The notes: a model not told the origin generated them from the sequence alone. A DNA stretch of 64,000 bases from Microcoleus vaginatus WJT46-NPBG5 (GCA_019359355.1 JAHHHM010000001.1:372001-436000), one strand, 5' to 3'; numbered from the stretch's first letter, positions 25,649-35,050 are shown. Program-made: numbers and translations.

Positions 25649-28468
25649 ATGAGGCAGTCCAGGCTGTACACTCTTCGCACCAAGCTGATCGTGTCTTTCT
25701 TGGTTGTTGCACTCATCCCCTTGAGCTTATTGGCTGTTGTCAACAAACACACCACACAAGCGGCACTAAGGGACAATGCCAACCAAGCTTTATTTGCGGC
25801 AGCCTCCCAAACTGCAACCAGCATAGACGCCTTTATCAATACCAATCTCAACTCCGTTCGCGTCGAGGCAATTTTACCCGGATTGGCTAAATATTTAAGC
25901 CTTCCTGCCTCAGAACGAGCCGGTAGCGCTGAACAAGCAATGGCTGGGGCGACTTTACGCAGTCTTAGTCGTAAAGATACCGTGAATATCTTCTCTTATG
26001 CACTGCTGGATCTGCAGGGGCAGAATATACTCGATACCTATCCGTCCTATATCGGTAAAGACGAATCCCAGAGCGATTACTTCATTCAACCGCTCAAAAC
26101 CGGCTTACCCTATGTCTCCACAATGCGGTTTTCTCCAACCGTTGCCGGTTTAGTTAACCTATATTTTAGTAGTCCTGTCCGCAATGCCACCGGAGAAATG
26201 ATCGGAGTGCTGCGCGTGTCTTATAACGCCACAGTTGTGCAGCAATTAGTGAGTGTACAAACCGGATTGGCAGGGCCGCAATCATTTGCAATTTTACTGG
26301 ACGAACATTACATTCACCTAGCCCACGGTACCAGACCGGCATCAACTTTTAAATCGGTTGTACCGTTAAAGCCGGCTTTAGTCAAACAATTGCAGGCACA
26401 AAGACGGCTGCCCAATTTGCCGGCAGATGAACTATCAACCAACCTACCAGACTTTGAAAAAGGTTTAAAAAACGCCCCCACTCAGCCTTATTTCAAAACT
26501 CAACTGCTAAAAACCGACAATCAAATTAACTCAATCGCCGTCACCCCACTCAAAACCCAACCCTGGCTAGTCGTCTTTGCCCAGCCCCAGGCCGTATTTC
26601 TCGCCCCCATTCAAGCCCAAACTCGCGTTGCATTACTGTTAGCTGCCATCATTGCCGGTGTTGTCACAATTGTTGCATTCAGTATCGCACAACTGCTGGC
26701 TAAACCGATTATTCAATTAACCAATAAAGTTTCTCAATTCACCGCCGGCAACCTGGAAGTGCGTGCTTATATTCAAACAAAAGACGAAATTGGCTTGCTT
26801 GCCCGTAGCTTTAATACAATGGCCGAGCAAGTGGGTAAACTTCTGCACGGACTGGAAGAACGTACAACAGAACTCAAGGAAGCCGTTAACCAATTGCAGG
26901 GCGAAATGGAGGAACGAATTCGTGCCCAAGAAGCCCTTCGCACGGCGAATGAAGAGTTAGAAATTCGAGTAGAAAAACGCACAGCCGAATTAAGAGAAAC
27001 CAACAATCAACTGCAAGCAGAAATTACCGAACGCCAACGAGCAGAAGAAGAACTTAGAAAATCCCAACAAAGACTTTCCCTGCTTTTCCAGCAAACCCCT
27101 GTCGCGGTCATTGAATGGAATACTGATTTTGAAATAACTGCGTGGAATCCAGCCGCAGAATCAATTTTTGGATACAGCAAAACTGAAGTGATGGGTCGTC
27201 ATGCAGCCGACTTACTTGTGCAAGAAAGCATTAGAGGACGTGTCAAGAAAATTCAACAAGCCCTTTTAGCCAGAGCCGGCGGCACTCGCAACACAAACGA
27301 AAATATCACAAAAGATGGAAGAACTATTATTTGTGAGTGGTACAATACTCCCCTGATTGACGATAGCGGAAAAACTATTGGAGTCGCTGCTGTTGCTGTA
27401 GACATTACCGAGCGAAAGCAAGCAGAAGAAGCATTACAACAGGCCGAAGAAAGATATCGCACGATCTTTGAAAACGCCACAGAAGGCATTTTTCAAACCA
27501 CACCAGATGGACAATTTTTATCAGCAAATCCAGCCTTGGCGAGAATTTATGGCTACTCCTCTCCCGAAGCACTCGTTGAAGATATCCGTGACATCAACCA
27601 TCAAATTTACATTGATGCAAACCGGCGTGCCGAATTTATTGCCGCAATTGAAAAACACAACGCTGTCGCTGATTTTGAATCTCAGATTTATTGCAAAGAT
27701 GGTAACATTATTTGGATTTCAGAGAACGCCCGCGCCGTTCGTGATCCTAGCGGCAAACTGCTTTACTACGAAGGCACCGTAGTAGACATCACCTATCGCA
27801 AAGTAGCGCAAGAAGCCCTGCGGTATCAACAAGAACAATCAGAACTTCTCCTGCTGAACATTTTACCAGAACCGATTGCTCAGCGCCTAAAACTGCATCC
27901 TAGAACCATTGCCGACAGCTTCGAGGAAGTCACTGTTTTATTTGCGGATCTCGTCGGCTTCACCCAACTTTCAGCTCGCATTTCTCCCACCGAAATCGTC
28001 GAGTTACTCAATCAAATTTTCTCAGCATTTGACCATCTGGCTGAAAAGCACGGGTTAGAGAAAATTAAAACAATTGGGGACGCTTACATGGTCGTTGGCG
28101 GATTGCCGATAATCCGAAGTGATCATGCTGAAGCGGTTGCCGAAATGGCATTAGATATGATGCAAGCCATTATTAAATTTAATGCCCGCACCGGCGAAAC
28201 ATTTCAAATCCGGGTAGGCATCAGCACCGGACCCGTAGTTGCCGGCGTCATTGGACTGAAAAAATTTATCTACGACTTATGGGGAGACACCGTAAATACC
28301 GCCAGCCGCATGGAATCTCAGGGCATCCCCGGTGCCATTCAAGTGACAGCCGGCACTTACGAACGTTTGCGCGATAAATATCACTTTGAACAAAGAGGCC
28401 CGATCCAAGTTAAAGGTAAAGGAGAAATGACCACCTATCTCCTTATAGGAAGACATTTAAAGCAATAA
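25649..28468 (+). CDS. adenylate cyclase 5: dCache-HAMP-PAS-PAS-class III cyclase
   Basis: A 939-residue receptor cyclase. A membrane helix (about 12-32) precedes a double-Cache-type sensor (45-310; LDLQGQNILDTYPSYIGKD, SSPVRNATGEMIGVLRVSY), a second helix (325-350), HAMP (350-400), a coiled coil to about 475, two PAS domains (475-590 and 598-715; the second is the near-identical PAS shared with cyclases 1, 2 and 4), the LLLNILPEPIAQRLK linker and the catalytic domain (750-935). FADLVGF, KIKTIGDAYM and YDLWGDTVN keep all catalytic and adenine-selecting residues. It follows the two binding-protein genes, whose products are in the same compartment as its sensor domain. Confidence 0.92.
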   Translation: MRQSRLYTLRTKLIVSFLVVALIPLSLLAVVNKHTTQAALRDNANQALFAAASQTATSIDAFINTNLNSVRVEAILPGLAKYLSLPASERAGSAEQAMAGATLRSLSRKDTVNIFSYALLDLQGQNILDTYPSYIGKDESQSDYFIQPLKTGLPYVSTMRFSPTVAGLVNLYFSSPVRNATGEMIGVLRVSYNATVVQQLVSVQTGLAGPQSFAILLDEHYIHLAHGTRPASTFKSVVPLKPALVKQLQAQRRLPNLPADELSTNLPDFEKGLKNAPTQPYFKTQLLKTDNQINSIAVTPLKTQPWLVVFAQPQAVFLAPIQAQTRVALLLAAIIAGVVTIVAFSIAQLLAKPIIQLTNKVSQFTAGNLEVRAYIQTKDEIGLLARSFNTMAEQVGKLLHGLEERTTELKEAVNQLQGEMEERIRAQEALRTANEELEIRVEKRTAELRETNNQLQAEITERQRAEEELRKSQQRLSLLFQQTPVAVIEWNTDFEITAWNPAAESIFGYSKTEVMGRHAADLLVQESIRGRVKKIQQALLARAGGTRNTNENITKDGRTIICEWYNTPLIDDSGKTIGVAAVAVDITERKQAEEALQQAEERYRTIFENATEGIFQTTPDGQFLSANPALARIYGYSSPEALVEDIRDINHQIYIDANRRAEFIAAIEKHNAVADFESQIYCKDGNIIWISENARAVRDPSGKLLYYEGTVVDITYRKVAQEALRYQQEQSELLLLNILPEPIAQRLKLHPRTIADSFEEVTVLFADLVGFTQLSARISPTEIVELLNQIFSAFDHLAEKHGLEKIKTIGDAYMVVGGLPIIRSDHAEAVAEMALDMMQAIIKFNARTGETFQIRVGISTGPVVAGVIGLKKFIYDLWGDTVNTASRMESQGIPGAIQVTAGTYERLRDKYHFEQRGPIQVKGKGEMTTYLLIGRHLKQ

Positions 28469-28470
28469 GC

Positions 28471-28519
28471 CATAGGAGTGATTTCACCCCTCTTGCGCTA
28501 CTCCTATGCCCCATGCCCC
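28471..28519 (+). terminator. stem-loop and ATGCCCC heptamers after cyclase 5
   Basis: Perfect 9-base arms CATAGGAGT (28471-28479) and ACTCCTATG (28500-28508) flank a 20-base loop just after the cyclase stop. The right arm runs into two tandem ATGCCCC heptamers (28506-28519). There is no T-run, so a terminator role is only likely by position. Confidence 0.5.
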
Positions 28520-28596
28520 TCTGTTCACAAATCCGCAGACCGAGTGTCAGCTGTGTTACCATCTGTGAAAAATCTTCTCGCTATATCGATATATCA

Positions 28597-29097
28597 ATGG
28601 GCAAGGTTCTAGTCCTTAACGCCTCCTACGAACCGCTGAACATCACCAGCTGGCGACGTGCGGTCGTTTTGTTGCTCAAGGGTAAAGCGGAACAAGTCGA
28701 ACACAACGGCAAGTACCTCTATGCCGAATTCCCCCTTCCAACGGTAATTCGGCTACGTTACTACGTCCGGGTTCCTTACAAGGAAATTCCCCTAACCCGC
28801 CGAAATATCCTCCATCGGGATAGTCACTCCTGTCAATACTGCGGTTATACGGGCGATGATTTAACGCTCGACCATGTGATACCGCGTTCACGGGGGGGCG
28901 GTGATAGCTGGGAAAACATCGTAACAGCTTGCGTGCGATGTAATGTCAGAAAAGGCAATCGCACCCCAAAAGAAGCCAATATGATTTTGGACTATCCGCC
29001 GCGTCAACCGTACAGCAGTCTCTACTTCGAGGTTAGCAAATACCTAAAAACCGGCTTGCATGATGAATGGCAAAAATATGTGATTGGTAGTAGCTAA
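28597..29097 (+). CDS. HNH endonuclease family protein
   Basis: A 166-residue HNH nuclease-fold protein. The zinc-ribbon-like motif CQYCG is followed by LTLDHVIPRSRGGGDSWEN (His and Asn of the HNH signature) and CVRCN, giving two CxxC pairs. The frame is open to 28513, but the ATG at 28597 (MGKVLVLNASYEPLN) is the start seen in this widely conserved cyanobacterial family. No signal or membrane segment is present. The role in cyanobacteria is not established; the fold cleaves nucleic acid. It is single and followed by a strong terminator. Confidence 0.92.
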   Translation: MGKVLVLNASYEPLNITSWRRAVVLLLKGKAEQVEHNGKYLYAEFPLPTVIRLRYYVRVPYKEIPLTRRNILHRDSHSCQYCGYTGDDLTLDHVIPRSRGGGDSWENIVTACVRCNVRKGNRTPKEANMILDYPPRQPYSSLYFEVSKYLKTGLHDEWQKYVIGSS

Positions 29098-29131
29098 GCC
29101 CCCAGCATTGAATGAAATGCGGGGGCTTTTT
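29097..29131 (+). terminator. Rho-independent terminator of the HNH gene
   Basis: Arms AGCCCCCAGCATT and AATGCGGGGGCT (one mismatch/bulge) are followed by TTTTT. It begins at the last base of the stop codon. Confidence 0.9.
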
Positions 29132-29138
29132 GCATGAG

Positions 29139-29179
29139 TTATCGGCGAACTCGGCTGTGCGGCGAGAGTTCGCCGATAA
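29139..29179. repeat. 14-base perfect inverted repeat
   Basis: Left arm TTATCGGCGAACTC (29139-29152), 13-base loop, right arm GAGTTCGCCGATAA (29166-29179). It lies 8 bases past the terminator and has no T-run. It may be a second terminator, a small structured RNA or a protein-binding site; the sequence does not decide. Confidence 0.7.
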
Positions 29180-29511
29180 TGTATCTGCCGGCATCTGTAG
29201 CCAATGGCAGCACCGAAGCGCCCCTAGGGGTGTTTTGAGCGCCCAGCCACAGTTCCCTATTCTCCATGCCGGCAGACGTATTCCCCCATCCTATTTTTTT
29301 TGTCAAGATTAGAAAGAGCAAGTTCAATTGAGCAACGGTCGGCAGCGCAGCTTGGAAGCAGTCGAGCCACGACTGGTATAAAATTTTTTTGCTTCGCACA
29401 AGCAAATCGTCTTCTTCAGCCTAGAAATTGTCGGCTGCAAACAAAAAACCCGTACCCAAAAGATGCAGACTAAAGTTCTGTGTCAGTTTAATAAAAAAAA
29501 TTGAGGAGCCA
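29180..29511. other. intergenic leader of the DHH phosphoesterase gene
   Basis: No convincing gene. A TATAAA box at 29377-29382, with TTGGAA 19 bases upstream, is a weak promoter candidate. TTGAGGAG (29501-29508) is a good ribosome-binding site for the GTG at 29512. A short CCCCTAGGGG palindrome followed by TGTTTT lies at about 29222. Confidence 0.4.
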
Positions 29512-30729
29512 GTGACCTACTCAGGTGGAGAACCCAACAATAATCTGGGTCAGCAAGACGTTGCGGTGATCATAGCGCCCGCAGGGTCTAACGGCCTTGC
29601 GAAAACGCCGGCTCAGTTCCTAGAAAAGAAAGTGGAAGCCTTTCGCCAAACCCTAGAACGACATAAAGGCCAGCGTCAGTTGGTAATTTTACAGGATTTC
29701 CCTGACCCCGACGCCCTTTCGGGTGCTTGGGCGTACCAGTTAATCGCCCAGCAATATGACATTCACTGTGACATTGTCTACGCCGGCGCTCTCAGCCATC
29801 AAGAAAACATCGCCCTGGTCAAACTCACAGGGTTGCCGGTACAGCGCTTTCCCGTTGAAACCGCGAAAAATAAAAATTTATCTATATATGACGGTTGCGC
29901 GTTGATCGATAACCAAGGCACCACCAGTGGACTAACCCAGCTGGTACTGTCAGCCGGCATCCCCATTACCGCCGTTATCGACCATCACAGTTTGCAGGGC
30001 GATCTTAAACCGGAATTTCTAGATATTCGCCCTTCCACACGAGCAACCGCAACAATTTTGACGCATTATCTTCAAGCCGGTTTGCTCAAGCTTGATAGCA
30101 GCATTGGGAATCATGTTAAATGTGCGACTGCTTTAATGCACGGGCTGCGATCTGATACCGGCGGCATGAGACTTGCTCAAGAAGAGGATTTCTTAGCAGC
30201 CGCCTACCTCAGCCGCTTTTATGACGCCCAACTACTCAGCGCAGTGCTACAGGCATCTCGCTCTAAACGGGTGATGGATGTCATTGAACGATCACTGCAC
30301 AATCGGATTGTTCAAAATAACTTTTCCATTGCCGGTGTGGGCTACCTGCGTTACGACGACAGAGATGCCATCCCGCAAGCTGCCGACTTTTTGCTGACCG
30401 AAGAAAACGTCCATACTGCGGTCGTTTACGGGATTGTTCACGATGAGGACGAAGAACTCGAAGTCGTCACCGGCTCTCTGCGAACTGATAAAATTACCCT
30501 CGATCCTGACGAATTCATCAAAGAAGCTTTTGGCCAAGATGCCTACGGGCGCTTTTTTGGGGGTGGCAGAAGTCAGGCAGGCGGCTTTGAAATTCCGATG
30601 GGATTTCTCTCTGGCTGCAACGAAAATAAAGACTATGCCCGGATGAAGTGGGAAGTGTTTGATGCCCAAATCAAACAAAAACTACTCAGGTTGGTCAGTC
30701 CTAAGGACGACTTGATCCAAACAGAATAG
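29512..30729 (+). CDS. DHH-family phosphoesterase (NrnA/RecJ-like)
   Basis: A cytoplasmic DHH-DHHA1 phosphoesterase of about 405 residues. Metal-binding motifs are DFPDPDALSGAWA (about 65-77), DNQGTTSG, the DHH triad in VIDHHSLQGD and HGLRSDTGG. The C-terminal DHHA1 half ends with the glycine-rich GGGRSQAGGFEIPMG. NrnA-like members degrade short RNA oligonucleotides, 3'-phosphoadenosine 5'-phosphate or cyclic-dinucleotide products; the exact substrate cannot be told. The start is GTG at 29512, supported by GAGGAG 5-6 bases upstream; the upstream in-frame extension to 29428 has no ribosome-binding site and an implausible composition. Confidence 0.88.
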   Translation: MTYSGGEPNNNLGQQDVAVIIAPAGSNGLAKTPAQFLEKKVEAFRQTLERHKGQRQLVILQDFPDPDALSGAWAYQLIAQQYDIHCDIVYAGALSHQENIALVKLTGLPVQRFPVETAKNKNLSIYDGCALIDNQGTTSGLTQLVLSAGIPITAVIDHHSLQGDLKPEFLDIRPSTRATATILTHYLQAGLLKLDSSIGNHVKCATALMHGLRSDTGGMRLAQEEDFLAAAYLSRFYDAQLLSAVLQASRSKRVMDVIERSLHNRIVQNNFSIAGVGYLRYDDRDAIPQAADFLLTEENVHTAVVYGIVHDEDEELEVVTGSLRTDKITLDPDEFIKEAFGQDAYGRFFGGGRSQAGGFEIPMGFLSGCNENKDYARMKWEVFDAQIKQKLLRLVSPKDDLIQTE

Positions 30730-30835
30730 TTTTTTGTCCGTTGCCGGCAGTTTGCGCTTAGTTTCCCCACCTTTGAGGCTTTAAGCCCCATCCCCAGATA
30801 CCGTCCTATCTCCCTGCGCCCATATCTGACGATCC

Positions 30836-31336
30836 ATGACCGCAAAACTTTACTTTATCCGTCACGGCATCGCAGCAGACCCGCAAGACTGCGATCATGA
30901 CGAAGAACGCCCGCTCACAGAAGAAGGTCATCGCAAAACTAAGCAGGTGGCTAAACGGCTGCACCAAATGGATATCGCGTTTGATTTAATTCTCACCAGT
31001 CCCTTGGTGCGAGCTCGCCAAACCGCCGACATCCTGAAAACAGCCGATTTGTCTGGCAAAATCGAAGAATCAGCCTTCCTGGCTCCAAATGGTGACATCA
31101 GTAGCTGGCTAGGTTGGTTAGACACATGGCTGCGAGCCGGCGGCACCAGCTTAGCGCTGGTTGGTCATCAGCCGGATCTGGCCAATTGGGCGGAAATCTT
31201 GGTTTGGGGGGAAGCAAGAGAGGGACTCGTCCTCAAAAAAGCCGGTATTATCGGTTTAATGCTGCCCGACACAGGACTGCCGGTGGGCCGGAGTTTGATG
31301 TTCTGGCTGACAGCGCCCAAGTTCCTACTCGTGTAG
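30836..31336 (+). CDS. sixA: phosphohistidine phosphatase SixA
   Basis: A small histidine-phosphatase-superfamily enzyme (166 residues) that removes phosphate from phosphohistidine proteins. The phospho-acceptor motif RHG is at residues 9-11, the second Arg block in LTSPLVRARQTADIL (about 52-66), and the second catalytic His in LVGHQPDLANW (about 108-118). The length fits SixA and not the larger phosphoglycerate mutases. It lies 106 bases after the DHH gene and 93 before citrate synthase on the same strand, an apparently loose cluster. Confidence 0.9.
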   Translation: MTAKLYFIRHGIAADPQDCDHDEERPLTEEGHRKTKQVAKRLHQMDIAFDLILTSPLVRARQTADILKTADLSGKIEESAFLAPNGDISSWLGWLDTWLRAGGTSLALVGHQPDLANWAEILVWGEAREGLVLKKAGIIGLMLPDTGLPVGRSLMFWLTAPKFLLV

Positions 31337-31429
31337 CCGGTGTTCAACAATTTATGTAAAACCAGGAACACCACCAGAGTTTCTGGTAAGTTAGCCTAAT
31401 GATATTTCACTCAAGTAAAGAGTAGAGCT

Positions 31430-32587
31430 ATGACTGCCGCCGGTGAATTAAAGATAGGGTTAGAATTTAAGCCCGGTTTAGAAGGGGTTCCCGCTACTCT
31501 ATCCAGCATCAGCTATGTGGATGGACATAAAGGGGTGCTGGAGTATCGGGGTATTCCTATTGAAGAACTTGCAGAAAAAAGCACTTTTCTGGAAACTTCC
31601 TATTTATTAATCTGGGGTGAACTTCCCACCCAGGAAGAGTTAGAAGCCTTTGAGCATGAAATTCGCTACCACCGGCGCATCAAATATCGCATCCGGGACA
31701 TGATGAAATGTTTTCCCGAAAGCGGTCACCCGATGGATGCCTTGCAAGCCTGTGCCGCTGCTCTTGGCTTATTCTATTCCCGTCGCGCCTTAGATAACCC
31801 CGCTTATATCCGCGATGCAGTCGTGCGGCTGCTCGCTAAAATTCCCACAATGGTTGCAGCTTTCCAGCTCATGCGCAATGGGAACGACCCTGTCCAACCC
31901 CGCGATGACTTGGACTACTCGGCTAACTTTTTGTATATGCTGACTGAGCAGGAACCCGATCCGCTGGCAGCACGGGTGTTTGATATTTGCCTCACCCTTC
32001 ATGCAGAACACACAATTAATGCTTCCACATTCTCGGCACGAGTGACCGCATCTACCCTCACCGATCCTTACGCCGTGGTGGCTTCCGCAGTCGGAACCCT
32101 GGCAGGACCCTTGCATGGTGGCGCGAATGAAGAAGTGATCACAATGTTGGAAGAGATTGGCTCTGTGGACAATGTCCATGCCTACGTTGAAGATTGTGTG
32201 CAGCGCAAGGCAAAAATTATGGGCTTTGGCCACCGAGTTTACAAAGTCAAAGATCCACGAGCCACAATTCTGCAACACCTCGCTGAACAGTTGTTTGAGA
32301 AGTTTGGCCACGATGATTATTATGATATCGCCGTTGCCTTAGAGAAAGCTGTCGAGGAAAAACTGGCTCACAAAGGCATTTATCCCAATGTGGATTTCTA
32401 CTCTGGCCTGGTTTACCGCAAAATGAACATTCCCATCGACTTGTTCACCCCGATCTTTGCGATCGCACGGGTTGCCGGCTGGCTAGCTCACTGGAAAGAA
32501 CAGCTGGCGGAAAACCGGATCTACCGGCCTACCCAAATTTACACCGGCAATCATGCTGCTCCTTACGTTCCCATCGAAGATCGTTAG
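31430..32587 (+). CDS. gltA: citrate synthase
   Basis: It condenses acetyl-CoA and oxaloacetate to citrate in the cytoplasm, feeding 2-oxoglutarate for nitrogen assimilation. Catalytic blocks are GPLHGGANEEV (about 226-236), the GFGHRVYKVKDPRA active-site segment (about 264-277) and a C-terminal arginine region. The 385-residue length is that of the short bacterial citrate/2-methylcitrate synthase group, so some methylcitrate activity cannot be excluded. In cyanobacteria the single copy is normally gltA. A clear terminator follows at 32656. Confidence 0.95.
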   Translation: MTAAGELKIGLEFKPGLEGVPATLSSISYVDGHKGVLEYRGIPIEELAEKSTFLETSYLLIWGELPTQEELEAFEHEIRYHRRIKYRIRDMMKCFPESGHPMDALQACAAALGLFYSRRALDNPAYIRDAVVRLLAKIPTMVAAFQLMRNGNDPVQPRDDLDYSANFLYMLTEQEPDPLAARVFDICLTLHAEHTINASTFSARVTASTLTDPYAVVASAVGTLAGPLHGGANEEVITMLEEIGSVDNVHAYVEDCVQRKAKIMGFGHRVYKVKDPRATILQHLAEQLFEKFGHDDYYDIAVALEKAVEEKLAHKGIYPNVDFYSGLVYRKMNIPIDLFTPIFAIARVAGWLAHWKEQLAENRIYRPTQIYTGNHAAPYVPIEDR

Positions 32588-32655
32588 TTGAAGAAGAGGA
32601 CGCAGGCTTGCTAAATCCCACTTCGAGCGGCATTGCCATTTGTTAACAACAAAAG

Positions 32656-32688
32656 CCTTCAGCCTTTTCAGTCTGAAGGTTTTTTTTT
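32656..32688 (+). terminator. Rho-independent terminator of gltA
   Basis: Arms CCTTCAG (32656-32662) and CTGAAGG (32673-32679) with a 10-base loop are followed by nine T residues. Confidence 0.92.
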
Positions 32689-33167
32689 GCAATTCTCACG
32701 ACTGTTCAATCTAGGGTTTCAAACCCTATGACTCCTTCAGAATCGCCCTTCCGGGTCTTGACGCTCAACAGATTACCCCTTTTGGAGGGGGTTTGGGGGA
32801 CGCAACCGTCCACGGCAGTGATGGGGATGGCACAGCACATCCCATCCTGCCTCTCCAAAGGGGGGTTTGGGGGGCTTCCCCTAAGGTCTTTCCGACTTTT
32901 CCCAATCTTTCATCCAATTGAGAACCGCTATATCTGAATATCAATTTTCGAGGGTCGCTGTGATTAAGTCAGGGGTTTGAACAGTCTCGGCTAAATCATA
33001 AATTAAATTTATAACTAAAAAGATAATGAGCCAAAAAGATAATAGATTATCGGGGGGATGAATAAGTAAAATGTCTCACTCTGAATTTTCTGGTGTAAAC
33101 CGTCGAGCGATATACTAAGCAGTGGGGCAGTAAAAAATCTTCATAATCTATCATCTAAACGGGAAAC
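32689..33167. other. intergenic region upstream of ndhA with G-tract repeat
   Basis: This gap carries a pair of facing and direct G-rich words: CCCCTTTTGGAGGGGGTTTGGGGG at about 32776-32799 and CTCCAAAGGGGGGTTTGGGGGG at about 32853-32874, enclosing GATGGGGATGG. It resembles mobile-repeat debris common in cyanobacterial spacers. A TATACT hexamer at 33111-33116 is a candidate -10 box for ndhA; its -35 is poor. No reading frame here is convincing. Confidence 0.5.
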
Positions 33168-34286
33168 ATGAACCCAGGAATTGATCTGCAAGGAACTTTT
33201 ATTCAGTCCCTCATAGATTTGGGGCTGCAGGCAGAGATCGCCCAAGTCCTTTGGTTGCCCCTGCCGATGGTGCTGATGCTAGTTGGTGCAACCGTAGGGG
33301 TGCTGGTGGCTGTTTGGCTAGAGCGAAAAATTTCAGCAGCAGCGCAACAGCGGATAGGCCCAGAATTTGCTGGCCCTCTTGGCGTGCTGCAACCCGTTGC
33401 CGATGGTCTAAAGCTGGTTTTCAAAGAGGATATTATTCCCGGCCAAGCTGACCCATTGCTGTTTACCGTAGGACCCATTATTGTCGTCATTCCAGTCTTT
33501 CTGTCCTACCTGATCGTACCCTTTGGACAGAATCTGGTGATTACAGATGTGGGAATGGCCGTATTTTTGTGGATTGCCCTGTCTAGCATTCAGCCCATTG
33601 GCTTGCTGATGTCAGGCTATGCCTCGAATAACAAATACGCCCTCCTAGGCGGACTTCGGGCAGCAGCGCAGTCCATCAGCTATGAAATTCCCCTGGCGTT
33701 GTCGGTACTGGCGATCGCCATGATGTCCAATAGCCTCAGCACCATTGACATCGTGCAGCAGCAATCTGGCTATGGAATTATCGGTTGGAATGTCTGGCGT
33801 CAGCCGGTGGGGTTACTGATCTTTTGGATTGCGGTTTTGGCAGAATGCGAACGCCTACCCTTTGACTTGCCAGAAGCAGAAGAAGAGTTGGTGGCGGGAT
33901 ACCAGACTGAGTATGCCGGCATGAAGTTCGCTCTGTATTATCTCGCTTCCTATGTCAACCTCGTCCTTTCTTCCCTGATGGTGGCAGTGCTTTATTTGGG
34001 AGGATGGGATTTTCCGATTCCCATCGGGATGCTCGCCGGCTGGTTAGGCGTCAGTGAAACAACTCCTTGGGTACAGATGATTACCGCAACGCTGGGAATC
34101 ACAATGACCCTGCTCAAAGCTTATTTCTTTGTCTTCCTAGCCATCCTGCTACGCTGGACTGTACCACGCGTCCGCATTGACCAGCTGCTCGATCTGGGCT
34201 GGAAGTTCCTGTTGCCGGTGGCGCTGGTAAACCTGCTGCTCACTGCAGCACTGAAGCTGGCATTTCCCTTTGCTTTCGGCGGTTAA
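33168..34286 (+). CDS. ndhA: NAD(P)H-quinone oxidoreductase subunit 1 (NdhA)
   Basis: A membrane subunit of the cyanobacterial NDH-1 complex in the thylakoid membrane; it forms part of the quinone-binding site. It has about eight hydrophobic segments, and conserved blocks include [35 protein letters not shown] and [26 protein letters not shown]. The length of 372 matches cyanobacterial NdhA. It is the first gene of the usual ndhA-ndhI-ndhG-ndhE order. No anomaly is visible. Confidence 0.97.
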   Translation: MNPGIDLQGTFIQSLIDLGLQAEIAQVLWLPLPMVLMLVGATVGVLVAVWLERKISAAAQQRIGPEFAGPLGVLQPVADGLKLVFKEDIIPGQADPLLFTVGPIIVVIPVFLSYLIVPFGQNLVITDVGMAVFLWIALSSIQPIGLLMSGYASNNKYALLGGLRAAAQSISYEIPLALSVLAIAMMSNSLSTIDIVQQQSGYGIIGWNVWRQPVGLLIFWIAVLAECERLPFDLPEAEEELVAGYQTEYAGMKFALYYLASYVNLVLSSLMVAVLYLGGWDFPIPIGMLAGWLGVSETTPWVQMITATLGITMTLLKAYFFVFLAILLRWTVPRVRIDQLLDLGWKFLLPVALVNLLLTAALKLAFPFAFGG

Positions 34287-34435
34287 CCGGCACTCAGTAT
34301 TTTGGGGTGGATTTTAAAGCACCAATAATCTGCTAAACCCTCCCCAAAAGTAAGGCTCAAACAACTGAAAGCTTAGAGCTAACCGCTTAGAAAAAGCAAA
34401 TCGCTTAAAACCTGAAAAGACAGATTGAGAACATC

Positions 34436-35020
34436 ATGCTAAAGTTTCTTAACCAAGTCGGTAACTATACCAAAGAAGCGGTTCAAGCTGCGAAGTATAT
34501 TGGTCAGGGACTGTCCGTTACCTTTGACCATATGCGCCGGCGTCCGGTTACAGTACAGTATCCCTACGAAAAGCTCATCCCTTCGGAACGCTTCCGGGGG
34601 AGAATTCACTTTGAATTTGATAAGTGTATCTCCTGCGAAGTTTGCGTGCGGGTTTGCCCCATCAACTTGCCGGTGGTGGATTGGACATTTATTAAGGAAA
34701 GCAAAAAGAAGCAGCTCAAGCACTACAGCATTGACTTCGGCGTTTGTATCTTTTGTGGCAACTGTGTGGAATATTGCCCAACGAACTGTCTGTCTATGAC
34801 AGAAGAATATGAACTTGCAACCTATGACCGGCACGAGTTGAACTTTGACAACGTTGCCCTCGGACGGCTGCCTTACAAAGTCACAGATGACCCAATGGTG
34901 ACGCCTCTGCGAGAATTTGCCTACCTGCCCAAAGGCGTAGACAGCCCCCACGACTTGCCGGCAAATGCCCGTCGTGCCGGTAAGCGTCCAGAGGAAATTC
35001 TTGAGGAAATGGAAAAATAA
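34436..35020 (+). CDS. ndhI: NAD(P)H-quinone oxidoreductase subunit I (NdhI)
   Basis: A peripheral NDH-1 subunit carrying two [4Fe-4S] clusters that pass electrons to quinone. The two ferredoxin-type motifs are [12 protein letters not shown] (about 64-75) and [12 protein letters not shown] (about 103-114), each with the fourth Cys followed by Pro. The length of 194 is typical. It is 149 bases after ndhA and 79 before ndhG, the latter spacer consisting largely of heptamer repeats. Confidence 0.97.
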   Translation: MLKFLNQVGNYTKEAVQAAKYIGQGLSVTFDHMRRRPVTVQYPYEKLIPSERFRGRIHFEFDKCISCEVCVRVCPINLPVVDWTFIKESKKKQLKHYSIDFGVCIFCGNCVEYCPTNCLSMTEEYELATYDRHELNFDNVALGRLPYKVTDDPMVTPLREFAYLPKGVDSPHDLPANARRAGKRPEEILEEMEK

Positions 35021-35050
35021 GGTCTGGGGGCTAGCGGCTACAGCAACCCT

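Noticed and set aside
29112-29405. Short frames across the 14-base inverted repeat
   Set aside because: They read through a hairpin and spacer DNA with no plausible start signal.
29428-29511. Upstream extension of the DHH gene
   Set aside because: Lys/Arg-rich leader with no ribosome-binding site; the GTG at 29512 has a good one.
32728-32937. 69-codon frame across the G-rich repeats
   Set aside because: Reads through repeat sequence with no ribosome-binding site.
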